DNA from: Oscillospiraceae bacterium | GTDB taxonomy: Bacteria > Bacillota > Clostridia > Saccharofermentanales > Saccharofermentanaceae | NCBI GenBank assembly: GCA_902767145.1 | Contig: CACXGG010000040.1 | Coordinates: forward strand, 1-19,260 | Direction: 5' to 3' | Length of the DNA stretch: 19,260 nucleotides | Part shown: positions 6,725-13,823 of the stretch, piece after piece | Position numbering within the stretch: position 1 is the stretch's first letter | Layout: the number at the start of each line of letters is the position of its first letter | The notes under the pieces: generated by a model | Told to the model about the DNA's origin: nothing | The model's database searches: none | What the model saw: the letters and a program-made list of their open reading frames with translations, nothing else | Made by a program: the position numbers and the translations under genes

Positions 6725-8542
6725 ATGTATTACGATGAGAACTATGTTTTTTTCAAGAAGAAGGTAAGTTTCCTTACTGCTATGAGTACACTGGTCCTGC
6801 TCTTCCTTGCCGGACTTGTGCTTCAGAGTATTACTTTTTTCCCTCTTTTCCAGATGCTCATCTCCATTGTCCTCGTACTTATCGCAGTCATCTTTAACCT
6901 GACCCTGGGGACTCCCGGATTTGTAGTATCATCAGCTCTCGTAATATTCCAGATCTTTATCTACCTTTACAGGTTATTCTTCTCCTTCCGCAATTCAGAG
7001 GACGACAACTACTATCTTCAGATGGCAGTCATGTCCCTGGCGCTCATCGTCATGCTCCGTCTCTTTATCAGAAGGATCAACGAGAAGCTGGAGACACTCC
7101 GCGGCAGGGCAGAGACAGAGTATAACAGAAGGATCATGAGCGAGAACGCCTCCCTCACCGAATCCGCCACCCTCCGTACCAGCCTTATCGTAAAGCACGA
7201 TGAGCAGGCAGCTGAGGCAGTTACCCAGTCCAGGATCAATACAACAGATACCCTGACTACTCTTCCCGGAAGAGATATGGTCATATCACACATAGACAGG
7301 CTCATCGACGAAAGGATCTTAAAGTCCCAGAGCTCCCTGGATGCCAAGGCATCACAGCATCCCATCTATGTCATCTATCTTTCCGTTATCGATTCCGTAC
7401 GCTTCAAGCATAACCTGGGCCACCGCACCATCGACCTTTTCATCCAGTGCATGGCACACCGTTTAAGGGAAGCTGCAGACCCCAAGGATCTTGTGGGAAG
7501 GATCGCAGGAAACGAGTTTGTAGTAGTTACTTCAAGGGATATCTCCGAGAAGGATCTTTTCGATTACATAAAGGTCTTAAGGAGTGCCATGAACGAAAAC
7601 GAGAATTCCCATGTCTACTCCGGTTATTCCCAGTACCCCAGGGACGCCAGGTTCCCGGGAGTCCTGCTGAACAATGCAGAGGCAGCCATGAGAAGCGCCA
7701 TCGCATCCTCCACCTATATCGAGAGCTTTACCAGCATCAAGTCTTCCGAGGATTCCTTCCTCCGTAAGATGGAGCCGGCACAGCGCCACGAGATATTTGA
7801 TGCTGCCCTTGAGCATGACGAGATCCACATGGTCTACCAGCCCTGTATGGATGAGGATCACAAGGTCGTTGGCTTCGAGGCATTTGTCAGATGGAACAGT
7901 CCCCAGTACGGCATGGTGGATACCAGGGATTTCCTGAACTATGCGGAGAAGACGGGACACATCTTCAGGATCGGAACCATCGTCTTTGAAATAGCACTGG
8001 AGGAACTGAAGAGGATCAACGAACTTTCCTCCGAGACAAAGATGACCATCAACCTCTCGGATATGCAGCTCAAGAATACGGATTCCATGAACGAGATAAT
8101 ATCCATCATCAAGAGATCCGAGTGCAATACCTCCAACCTTATCCTGGATATTCCCGAGGAGAGCCTGATGACTGATTTCCAGAACATCCGTCCCATCATC
8201 GAGAAGATCAAGGATATGGGTATCACCCTTGCTCTGGATAACTTCGGAAGAGGTTATTCCTCACTTAACAACATACCTCTTCTTCCCGTATCCATCGTCA
8301 AGCTGGATGGTCATTTTACTGCTGATCTCAGCGAGGATGCCACATCAAAGCTCCTCACCTCATCCATCATCGACCTTCTGTCAGAGATCGATATCTCAGT
8401 GGATGCCACAGGCGTTGAGACTAAAGACCAGTTCGAAGCTCTGGTCAATGTGGGATGTGCTTATTTCCAGGGTAAATATCTGTGTGATCCTATTGCAGAC
8501 AGCGATATGAAGCGCTGGATCCTGGACAATATGATCAAGTAA
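6725..8542 (+). CDS. Membrane GGDEF-EAL protein with degenerate catalytic motifs
   Basis: This is a 605-residue protein. Four hydrophobic segments (about 17-34, 38-60, 64-87, 97-115) are followed by a helical connector (116-170), a GGDEF-like domain (about 175-335) and an EAL-like domain (about 352-603). The cyclase signature reads AGNEF (261-265) instead of GGDEF. In the EAL domain the first glutamate is kept (EAF, 385-387), as are the NLS asparagine (443), Lys527 and Gln582. The usual DDFG is DNFG (505-508), the usual EGVE is TGVE (562-565), and the ExTE glutamate is an Asp (475). Loss of the second metal Asp and the EGVE Glu argues against phosphodiesterase activity. A c-di-GMP receptor or protein-interaction role is inferred. 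No SD precedes the ATG. The gene ends 8 nt inside the converging maf gene. Confidence 0.9.
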   Translation: MYYDENYVFFKKKVSFLTAMSTLVLLFLAGLVLQSITFFPLFQMLISIVLVLIAVIFNLTLGTPGFVVSSALVIFQIFIYLYRLFFSFRNSEDDNYYLQMAVMSLALIVMLRLFIRRINEKLETLRGRAETEYNRRIMSENASLTESATLRTSLIVKHDEQAAEAVTQSRINTTDTLTTLPGRDMVISHIDRLIDERILKSQSSLDAKASQHPIYVIYLSVIDSVRFKHNLGHRTIDLFIQCMAHRLREAADPKDLVGRIAGNEFVVVTSRDISEKDLFDYIKVLRSAMNENENSHVYSGYSQYPRDARFPGVLLNNAEAAMRSAIASSTYIESFTSIKSSEDSFLRKMEPAQRHEIFDAALEHDEIHMVYQPCMDEDHKVVGFEAFVRWNSPQYGMVDTRDFLNYAEKTGHIFRIGTIVFEIALEELKRINELSSETKMTINLSDMQLKNTDSMNEIISIIKRSECNTSNLILDIPEESLMTDFQNIRPIIEKIKDMGITLALDNFGRGYSSLNNIPLLPVSIVKLDGHFTADLSEDATSKLLTSSIIDLLSEIDISVDATGVETKDQFEALVNVGCAYFQGKYLCDPIADSDMKRWILDNMIK

Positions 8543-9101
8543 GGATCTCTCTTGCAAGACCTGCTACGGGAAGACCGACAACGTTAAAATAATCTCCATC
8601 TATCTTCTTTACCAGCAGAGCGCCTCCGCCCTGTATTCCGTATGCGCCGGCTTTGTCATAGGGCTCATCCGAGGAGATATATCTTTCGATCAGATCCTTC
8701 TGGAAATCATCAAGAGGATTAAACTCAACAAAGGTCTCTTCGTAGAAAGTCTTCTCCTGTCCGTCCTTTATGATGCATACTCCGGTGATGACGCTGTGGA
8801 CCCTTCCTGAAAGAGAGGTGAGCATCCGCCTTGCATCTTCCTTATCTTCCGGCTTTCCCAGTATCATGTCGTCCAGGACTACTGAAGTATCAGCTCCGAT
8901 GACGATATCTCCTTCTTTTGCAGGTACAGCAGCAGCCTTTGATCTTGCCAGTTCCATGGCGGTGACGGCAGGTCCCAGGCCTTCACATCTCCTCTCGATC
9001 TCCCTCTCATCCACATCAGCATTTGCGATGTCAAAATCATCCATGATGAGCTTCATGAGTTCTCTTCTTCTGGGTGATGCACTTGCTAGTATGACTGCCA
9101 T
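8535..9101 (-). CDS. maf: Maf-family nucleoside triphosphate pyrophosphatase
   Basis: Maf proteins hydrolyse dTTP/UTP or modified nucleotides to the monophosphate plus pyrophosphate and are linked to septum formation and housecleaning. The 188-residue product begins with the family signature LASASPRRREL (4-14). It has the conserved GADT with candidate catalytic Asp71, LGKPED (81-86), LSGRVHSVITGV (97-108) and DKAGAYGIQG near residue 150, as in YhdE/BSU Maf. The start is the ATG at 9101: a GGAGGT SD (9114-9109) stands 7 nt upstream, and an in-frame extension to 9158 has no such support. The 3' end overlaps the converging GGDEF-EAL gene by 8 nt. Length and motifs match the family. Confidence 0.93.
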   Translation of the reverse strand: MAVILASASPRRRELMKLIMDDFDIANADVDEREIERRCEGLGPAVTAMELARSKAAAVPAKEGDIVIGADTSVVLDDMILGKPEDKEDARRMLTSLSGRVHSVITGVCIIKDGQEKTFYEETFVEFNPLDDFQKDLIERYISSDEPYDKAGAYGIQGGGALLVKKIDGDYFNVVGLPVAGLAREILT

Positions 9102-9139
9102 TACTGTAACCTCCGGTTTTTCCTGAACGATGATAACAC

Positions 9140-9175
9140 GAAGCCGCCCGGACCTCAAATCATCCGGGCGGCTTC
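9140..9175 (-). terminator. Hairpin between the SDR gene and maf
   Basis: A perfect 13-bp inverted repeat, 9140-9152 with 9163-9175, has a 10-nt loop. It lies 45 nt beyond the SDR stop codon and upstream of maf. It lacks a T-run on either strand, so it is at best a weak or Rho-assisted terminator or an mRNA 3'-end stabiliser. Confidence 0.5.
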
Positions 9176-9219
9176 ATCTCCAGAAGTTGTAATAAATAAA
9201 ACCTTATAACAAGGTGCTC

Positions 9220-10200
9220 TTAAGCGTTATTTAATGCATCTCCTATGGAGTCTGTTACTTTTCTGGGATTGGATTCGGGCATTACCTCATCCATGGTGCT
9301 GTCGAATACCATATCGGGATTGTTTGCGAACAGGGCATATACATCCTTGGGATTATCCTTCTTGGTGATCCTGTAGTATGTATCAACGAACCTGGCCATG
9401 GATCTGCTCATCATCCACTTGGGCATGGGCTTGACATCCTTTTCGATGCCTCCCGCCTTCTTAACGTCCTCGAAGAACTCATCCGTGGATCTGTGCTCGC
9501 CGTTAAGGATATAGCATCCGCCTACCTTGCCGTTCTCTGAAAGTGCAAGAAGACCTGCGGCAACATCCCTGACATCTACGAAAGCATGGCCTCCCTTGCT
9601 GGTGGCAACGCCCTTTTCGAGATAGTTCTTGATCATGACGTTCATATCGGAGTCAGCGTCATATCCCGGACCGATGATAAACGTAGGAAGGAGCATTACC
9701 GCATTGAACTTATTTAGGGATACCTTCTCGATGATATAGGCACCGGCCTCCGCCTTGCTCCTGGCATATTCACCCTCGACCTTCGTCCTGTCGAAATGAA
9801 GGACTGAGTTCTCCAGACTGGCCTCCGGATTAAGGGCATATGCGGAACCGAGCCATACAAATCTGGAGATCTTGTTCTTGAGGCACTGCTCGACTACATT
9901 CTGGGTACCCGTAACGTTGACCCTTCTCATGTTGAGATTGGTGCGGTCCGAAGAGTCGACGATCTCCTCTGTATGTATGACAGCACACTGCCTGGGGTCG
10001 TCAAGGGTGAAGAACGGCTTCATGGAATCCTTGTCGAAGACTTCGCCACGGAACACCTCGACATTCATCCCGGCGAAGGCTGACAGGTCTGCATCCTCAT
10101 CTACAAGGATCCTGACATTATTGCCACTCTCGACGAGCATCTTTGTTACAAGCCTACCGACAGGTCGCGCTGCTCCTGTCACAAGATATGTCTTATACAT
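9220..10200 (-). CDS. NAD(P)-dependent extended SDR (epimerase/dehydratase or reductase)
   Basis: This is a 326-residue protein of the extended short-chain dehydrogenase family. The N-terminal dinucleotide-binding motif is TGAARPVG (8-15), a variant of TGxxGxxG with Ala for the middle Gly. A Ser at about 119 (LGSA) and the Tyr145-x3-Lys149 pair (YARSK) form the catalytic set. LLPTFIIGPG (170-179) is typical of dihydroflavonol-reductase or NSDHL-like members. ATG 10200 is chosen because AAGGGTGAT lies 6 nt before it; an in-frame GTG at 10209 lies inside that SD. The gene diverges from the T-box-controlled acyl-CoA synthetase. The substrate is unknown; a role with that gene is possible but not shown. 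Confidence 0.83.
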   Translation of the reverse strand: MYKTYLVTGAARPVGRLVTKMLVESGNNVRILVDEDADLSAFAGMNVEVFRGEVFDKDSMKPFFTLDDPRQCAVIHTEEIVDSSDRTNLNMRRVNVTGTQNVVEQCLKNKISRFVWLGSAYALNPEASLENSVLHFDRTKVEGEYARSKAEAGAYIIEKVSLNKFNAVMLLPTFIIGPGYDADSDMNVMIKNYLEKGVATSKGGHAFVDVRDVAAGLLALSENGKVGGCYILNGEHRSTDEFFEDVKKAGGIEKDVKPMPKWMMSRSMARFVDTYYRITKKDNPKDVYALFANNPDMVFDSTMDEVMPESNPRKVTDSIGDALNNA

Positions 10201-10237
10201 AAAGATCACCCTTTTTGACCTTTCACATATTTATACA

Positions 10238-10264
10238 ATTATATTTTATTTTTATTTTTTTCAA
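10238..10264 (-). promoter_or_regulatory. Possible SDR promoter
   Basis: In a very AT-rich stretch, TTGAAA (10264-10259) and TATAAT (10243-10238) are separated by 15 nt, shorter than ideal. The start would be about 30 nt before the ATG at 10200. Confidence 0.35.
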
Positions 10265-10316
10265 TAGTTTTCAATAAGTTGTAAACAAAATGTGAACTTG
10301 TGTCACAAAAAAAGTG

Positions 10317-10345
10317 TTGACAATTACACTGCCCTTGATTATCCT
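10317..10345 (+). promoter_or_regulatory. Promoter of the T-box leader
   Basis: A perfect -35 TTGACA (10317-10322) is followed by a 17-nt spacer and TATCCT (10340-10345). The predicted start is near 10352, about 10 nt before the T-box Stem I. An 11-nt palindrome TTGTGTCACAA (10298-10308) lies just upstream and could be an operator. Confidence 0.65.
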
Positions 10346-10361
10346 TACAGTGTTTCATAGA

Positions 10362-10627
10362 GTAAAGGCTGTGACGAAGACGGTCTGACGATCAAAGTTT
10401 ACAGAGAGCCGGGATGGGCTGGGAACCCGGTAACAGAGATCCTCAAACGACCTATCACTTCTGAGCCGGTACACCGAAAGCATCAGCAAGTAGACTGTAC
10501 CCGAAGGCCGCCGCGTTAAGGCAAGGGGTTTGTTAGAATCCAAAAGTGGTATTCCGTTAAGGGAATGCAAGTTGAGTGGTACCGCGGATATTTCCGTCTC
10601 AAGCAAAGGTTGCTTGGGGCGTTTTTT
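10362..10627 (+). ncRNA. T-box riboswitch, specifier read as AUC (tRNA-Ile)
   Basis: This leader senses tRNA charging. Stem I is built from GGCT/AGCC (10367-10370 with 10464-10467), a K-turn (GTGAC against TG), GAAG/CTTC (10376-10379 with 10458-10461) and GGTC/GACC (10382-10385 with 10449-10452), up to the conserved AGAGAG region at 10403-10408 and the apical stem CCGGG/CCCGG. The specifier loop 3' side is TATCA (10453-10457). The codon followed by unpaired A is ATC, isoleucine. Stem II starts with GGTACA/TGTACC (10468-10473 with 10496-10501). The antiterminator pairs TTGAG/CTCAA (10572-10576 with 10598-10602) and GCGGA/TCCGT around the 7-nt bulge TGGTACC (10577-10583). The bulge UGGU fits an ACCA tRNA end (discriminator A). 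It excludes the terminator at 10595-10627. Confidence 0.93.
10595..10627 (+). terminator. T-box-controlled intrinsic terminator
   Basis: A 12-bp stem (10595-10606 with 10610-10621, including G-U pairs) with a 3-nt loop is followed by six T residues. Its 5' strand overlaps the 3' strands of the antiterminator, as expected for a transcriptional T-box. Confidence 0.9.
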
Positions 10628-10684
10628 ATTTCCGGAAAAACACCTGAAGCTTTTGGACTGCAAGTACAGAAAAGGAGATTAAAG

Positions 10685-13036
10685 ATGGCAGACCTTAAGG
10701 ACAACACAAACATGGATATCAAGATCGCTGAAGTCGCAGGACGTGTAAAAGGTATACGTCTCGACCTGAACCTCACCACTGAGCAGATGGCTCAGAGGAT
10801 CGGTATATCCGAGGAAGAGTACATCAAGTACGAGAGCGGAGAGTCAGACTTCAACTTTACATTCGTATATAAGATGGCAAATGTTGCCGGCATCGATATC
10901 GCCGACCTCATGGAAGGATCTTCCCCTTCCCTTACAACATATGCCGTTACAAGAAACGGAGAGGGACGCCCCATCGCAAGACATGAGGGCTACAAGTACT
11001 TAAGACTCGGTTCCAGGTTCAAGTCAAAGCTGGCTGAGCCCTTCCGTGTAACCATCCCCTATTCCGAGGAGGCTTTAAATCCCCCGTACGAGCTCGTTAC
11101 ACACTCCGGTCAGGAGATGAATATCGTTATCAGCGGAACCCTCAAGGTAATGATCGGTGATGCTGTTGAGATCTTAAATCCCGGCGATTCCATCTTCTTC
11201 GATTCCTCAACTCCCCACGGTGAGTTTGCCCTGGGCGGTGAGGACTGCGAATTCTACGCAATCATCTTAAATCCCGAAGCTTGGTCAAAGGGTGATACTT
11301 ACCGTTCCACCTTCAAGACGGAGATGAAGGCAGACAACGTTACAAATGTCGATCTTGCAAACCTCAAGGACGCTGTCTACGAGACATACTTCAAGAGCGA
11401 GCTGGACGAGAACGGTATCCTTTCCAAGGTAACCTTCGACGAGGAGAAAGTTAAAGACTTCAACTTTGCATACGACTGCGTTGACGTTATCGCAAAGAAG
11501 AATCCTGATAAGACTGCAATGATGTGGGTGTCCAAGGATGGTGTCACAGACCACAGGTTCACCTTCGAGGAGATGAGAAAGTACTCCAACAAGACAGCAA
11601 ATTACTTCAAGAGCCTTGGCATCAAGAAGGGCGACAAGGTAATGCTCGTCCTTAAGAGACACTATCAGTTCTGGTTCTCCATGCTGGCACTCCACAGGAT
11701 CGGTGCTGTTGCAATCCCTGCAACCAACCTTCTTAGAGAGCACGACTTCGAGTACAGATATAAGGCTGCCGGCGTTAAGGGCATCATCTGCACAGCTGAT
11801 GGCGACACTGCTGACGAGGCTCTCAAGGCTGCCAAGGGCGTAGAAGGCATGGATGTCTTCGTAATGGTCAACGGATGCCGTGATGGATGGAGAGACTTCA
11901 ACAAGGAGTTCGAGGCCTTCCCTGATGAGTTCGAGAAGCCCGAGGACTATGCAAGAGGAGACGACCCAATGGTCATGTTCTTCTCCTCCGGTACGACAGG
12001 ATATCCCAAGATGGCTATGCATTCATACCGCTACGGCCTCGGACATATAACAACAGCAAAGTACTGGCAGAATGTCGATCCCAACGGTCTTCACTTCACC
12101 ATCTCAGATACAGGCTGGGGTAAGGCTCTCTGGGGTAAGCTCTACGGACAGTGGCTCTGCGAAGCACCCGTATTCACCTTCGACTTCGACAGGTTCCATG
12201 CAGAAGAGATCCTTCCCATGTTCAAGAAGTACGGCATCACCACATTCTGTGCTCCTCCTACGATGTTCAGGTTCCTTATCAAGGAAGACCTTTCCAAATA
12301 CGACCTCACATCCCTTAAGTATGCTGCAGTTGCAGGTGAGGCTCTGAACCCTGAGGTATTCAACCAGTGGATGAAGGCAACAGGTATCAGGCTCATGGAG
12401 GGCTTCGGTCAGACCGAGACCACACTGGCTATCGCCAACCTTGTGGGATCTTCCATCAAGCTTGGTTCCATGGGTAAGCCCAATCCTCTCTACGATGTCC
12501 ACATCCTGGATGAGGACGGAAAGGACTGTAAGCCCGGTGAGACAGGTGAGATCTGCATCAGGACAGCTGACGGAACTCCCAACGGTCTCTACCTCTGCTA
12601 CTACAGAGACGAGCAGAAGACAGCCGAGGCATGGCACGACGGCTTCTATCACACAGGTGATACAGCATGGCAGGATGAGGATGGTTACATCTGGTATGTC
12701 GGCCGTATCGACGACGTCATCAAGTCCTCCGGTTACCGTATCGGACCCTTCGAGATCGAGAGCGTTATCATGGAGCTTCCTTATGTTCTTGAGTGTGCTG
12801 TTACAGGCGCACCTGATCCCCAGGGCGTAAGAGGCATCGTCGTCAAGGCGACCATCGTCCTCGTTCCCGGCAAGGCCGAACCCACAGAGGAACTTAAGAA
12901 GGATGTCCAGAACTACGTTAAGTGGAAGACAGCTCCCTACAAGTATCCCCGTATCGTTGAGTTCGTCGAGGAACTTCCCAAGACCATCAGCGGCAAGATC
13001 AGAAGAACAGAGATCAGGGCCAACGACAACAAGTAA
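10685..13036 (+). CDS. HTH (XRE)-cupin-AMP-forming acyl-CoA synthetase fusion
   Basis: This is a 783-residue three-part protein. Residues about 13-76 form an XRE-type helix-turn-helix (LTTEQMAQRIGISEEEYIKY). Residues 117-196 form a cupin_2 barrel (HSGQEMNIVISGTL, NPGDSIFFDSSTPHG). Residues about 255-783 are an AMP-binding synthetase with SSGTTGYPK (434-442), GFGQTET (573-579), HTGD (656-659), GRIDDVIKSSGYRIGPFEIE (673-692) and the catalytic Lys771 in SGKIRR. It should turn a carboxylic acid, ATP and CoA into acyl-CoA, AMP and PPi; the core resembles medium-chain/branched acyl-CoA synthetases. ATG 10685 has AAGGAG 7 nt upstream. An in-frame extension to 10565 runs into the T-box terminator and is rejected. 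Control by an Ile-type T-box suggests a branched substrate such as 2-methylbutyrate (inference). A terminator follows at 13046. Confidence 0.92.
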   Translation: MADLKDNTNMDIKIAEVAGRVKGIRLDLNLTTEQMAQRIGISEEEYIKYESGESDFNFTFVYKMANVAGIDIADLMEGSSPSLTTYAVTRNGEGRPIARHEGYKYLRLGSRFKSKLAEPFRVTIPYSEEALNPPYELVTHSGQEMNIVISGTLKVMIGDAVEILNPGDSIFFDSSTPHGEFALGGEDCEFYAIILNPEAWSKGDTYRSTFKTEMKADNVTNVDLANLKDAVYETYFKSELDENGILSKVTFDEEKVKDFNFAYDCVDVIAKKNPDKTAMMWVSKDGVTDHRFTFEEMRKYSNKTANYFKSLGIKKGDKVMLVLKRHYQFWFSMLALHRIGAVAIPATNLLREHDFEYRYKAAGVKGIICTADGDTADEALKAAKGVEGMDVFVMVNGCRDGWRDFNKEFEAFPDEFEKPEDYARGDDPMVMFFSSGTTGYPKMAMHSYRYGLGHITTAKYWQNVDPNGLHFTISDTGWGKALWGKLYGQWLCEAPVFTFDFDRFHAEEILPMFKKYGITTFCAPPTMFRFLIKEDLSKYDLTSLKYAAVAGEALNPEVFNQWMKATGIRLMEGFGQTETTLAIANLVGSSIKLGSMGKPNPLYDVHILDEDGKDCKPGETGEICIRTADGTPNGLYLCYYRDEQKTAEAWHDGFYHTGDTAWQDEDGYIWYVGRIDDVIKSSGYRIGPFEIESVIMELPYVLECAVTGAPDPQGVRGIVVKATIVLVPGKAEPTEELKKDVQNYVKWKTAPYKYPRIVEFVEELPKTISGKIRRTEIRANDNK

Positions 13037-13045
13037 TAGTTCATC

Positions 13046-13078
13046 AAAAAACTGCCGGGTCACACCGGCAGTTTTTTT
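13046..13078 (+). terminator. Terminator of the acyl-CoA synthetase gene
   Basis: The 8-bp GC-rich stem ACTGCCGG/CCGGCAGT (13051-13058 with 13065-13072) has a 6-nt loop. It is extended by A/T pairs and followed by a run of seven T. It starts 10 nt after the stop codon. Confidence 0.93.
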
Positions 13079-13093
13079 GTGCCTGAAAACATA

Positions 13094-13194
13094 TCCGCAC
13101 AATTAACGCACAAAACGTACCCTTTGTGCGGCAGATTGTGTGAAAACACACAATCTGCCACATAAAAACTCATTTAATGAGGAAAATGTGCGGA
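13094..13194. repeat. Cloverleaf-like palindromic element of unknown function
   Basis: This noncoding stretch of about 101 nt, between two terminators, can fold into a four-way junction. The outer stem is 13094-13104 with 13184-13194 (10 of 11 pairs). Hairpin A is CGCACAAA/TTTGTGCG (13107-13114 with 13123-13130). Hairpin B is a perfect 13-bp stem (13130-13142 with 13147-13159) with an AAAA loop. Hairpin C is CTCAT/ATGAG (13169-13173 with 13177-13181). The hexamer CGCACA or its complement occurs four times. It could be a structured RNA, a MITE-like or REP-like element, or a protein-binding DNA site. No flanking target duplication is seen, and I do not recognise a family. Confidence 0.6.
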
Positions 13195-13212
13195 AAGCTT
13201 TCTTCAATATAT

Positions 13213-13249
13213 AAAAAGGCCGTCCCGATCGGAACGGCCTTATGTTTTT
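13213..13249 (-). terminator. Terminator of the 13267-13785 lipoprotein gene, possibly bidirectional
   Basis: The stem AAGGCCGT/ACGGCCTT (13216-13223 with 13234-13241) with an inner CCGATCGG has a T-run on the - strand side (13217-13213). On the + strand a weaker T-run lies at 13245-13249. It lies 18-50 nt past the lipoprotein stop codon. Confidence 0.85.
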
Positions 13250-13266
13250 GATCTTAAAGAATACTC

Positions 13267-13785
13267 TTAGGGCTTGGGGAATCCGAGCTCAGAAAGGAGA
13301 TCATCGATGGACTCTTTCTTGGCATCCTTTGAGCTTGTCGTGTAGATATAGACTACCATATCACCTGCATAGTAGAAACCACCGTAGATATCATCATCGA
13401 GCCAGTGCTTTGTATCAGCTTCACCGTTAAGAGTGATATAACCGTATGTATCTGTGAATACAGCCTTTGACTTACCGGAAAAATCCTTATCGTCCATCAT
13501 ATCCTGATACTCGTCATACAGATCCTCAAAACGATCATATGCGTCGTCTTCATCCTCATAGATATAGAAGTCGACCATGATATTGCTGTCACTGTACCAG
13601 ATATTTTCATCATCTCCGTCGTCCCAGTCATAATACTCGTCATCATCGATATCGAGGGATTCCTCAAGTGCCTTCTTAAAATCCTTGGCCTTGACGGGCT
13701 CGATCTTCCTGCCGCATGCTGCAAGAGGAAGTACTACTGAAGTAGCGAGTATAACAGACATGATCTTCTTAACTGTCTTGTTCAT
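13267..13785 (-). CDS. Small acidic lipoprotein, distant paralogue of 16274 and 17044
   Basis: The function is unknown. The 172-residue product has a lysine-rich n-region, a hydrophobic core and lipobox LAAC (Cys24), so it should be lipid-anchored outside the membrane. The mature part is rich in Asp, Glu and Tyr, for example around residues 46-62 and 78-99. It shares a layout with the two lipoproteins at 16274 and 17044: an acidic first third, a DDAYDRFEDLYDEY-like helix, a small beta strand region (GGFYYAGDMVVYIY) and a final helix KKESIDDLLSELG. Similarity is clear in order but weak in identity. The start at 13785 has GGAG and GAGG within the preceding 15 nt. Its own promoter lies at 13824-13852 and its terminator at 13213-13249, so it looks monocistronic. 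Confidence 0.8.
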   Translation of the reverse strand: MNKTVKKIMSVILATSVVLPLAACGRKIEPVKAKDFKKALEESLDIDDDEYYDWDDGDDENIWYSDSNIMVDFYIYEDEDDAYDRFEDLYDEYQDMMDDKDFSGKSKAVFTDTYGYITLNGEADTKHWLDDDIYGGFYYAGDMVVYIYTTSSKDAKKESIDDLLSELGFPKP

Positions 13786-13823
13786 AAAACCTCGTCTCCT
13801 TTTCTTTATAGAAATACATGTTC

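Noticed and set aside
9102..9158. N-terminal extension of Maf
   Set aside because: The Maf signature starts right after ATG 9101, which has GGAGGT 7 nt upstream. The extra residues have no family match.
10565..10684. Upstream in-frame extension of the acyl-CoA synthetase gene to ATG 10565
   Set aside because: It runs through the T-box antiterminator and terminator. The ATG at 10685 has a good AAGGAG SD at normal spacing and begins just before the HTH domain.
12104..13102. Long - strand open frame of 332 codons
   Set aside because: It is antisense to the acyl-CoA synthetase, whose motifs are continuous. It also runs through the terminator at 13046 and reflects codon bias of the real gene.
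13094..13194. tRNA gene at the cloverleaf-like element
   Set aside because: Stem lengths (10, 8, 13 and 5 bp), the lack of a TTC-arm sequence and the lack of a CCA-type end do not fit a tRNA.
13094..13194. CRISPR array at the CGCACA repeats
   Set aside because: The repeats are 6-8 nt, inverted and not regularly spaced. No cas genes are present.
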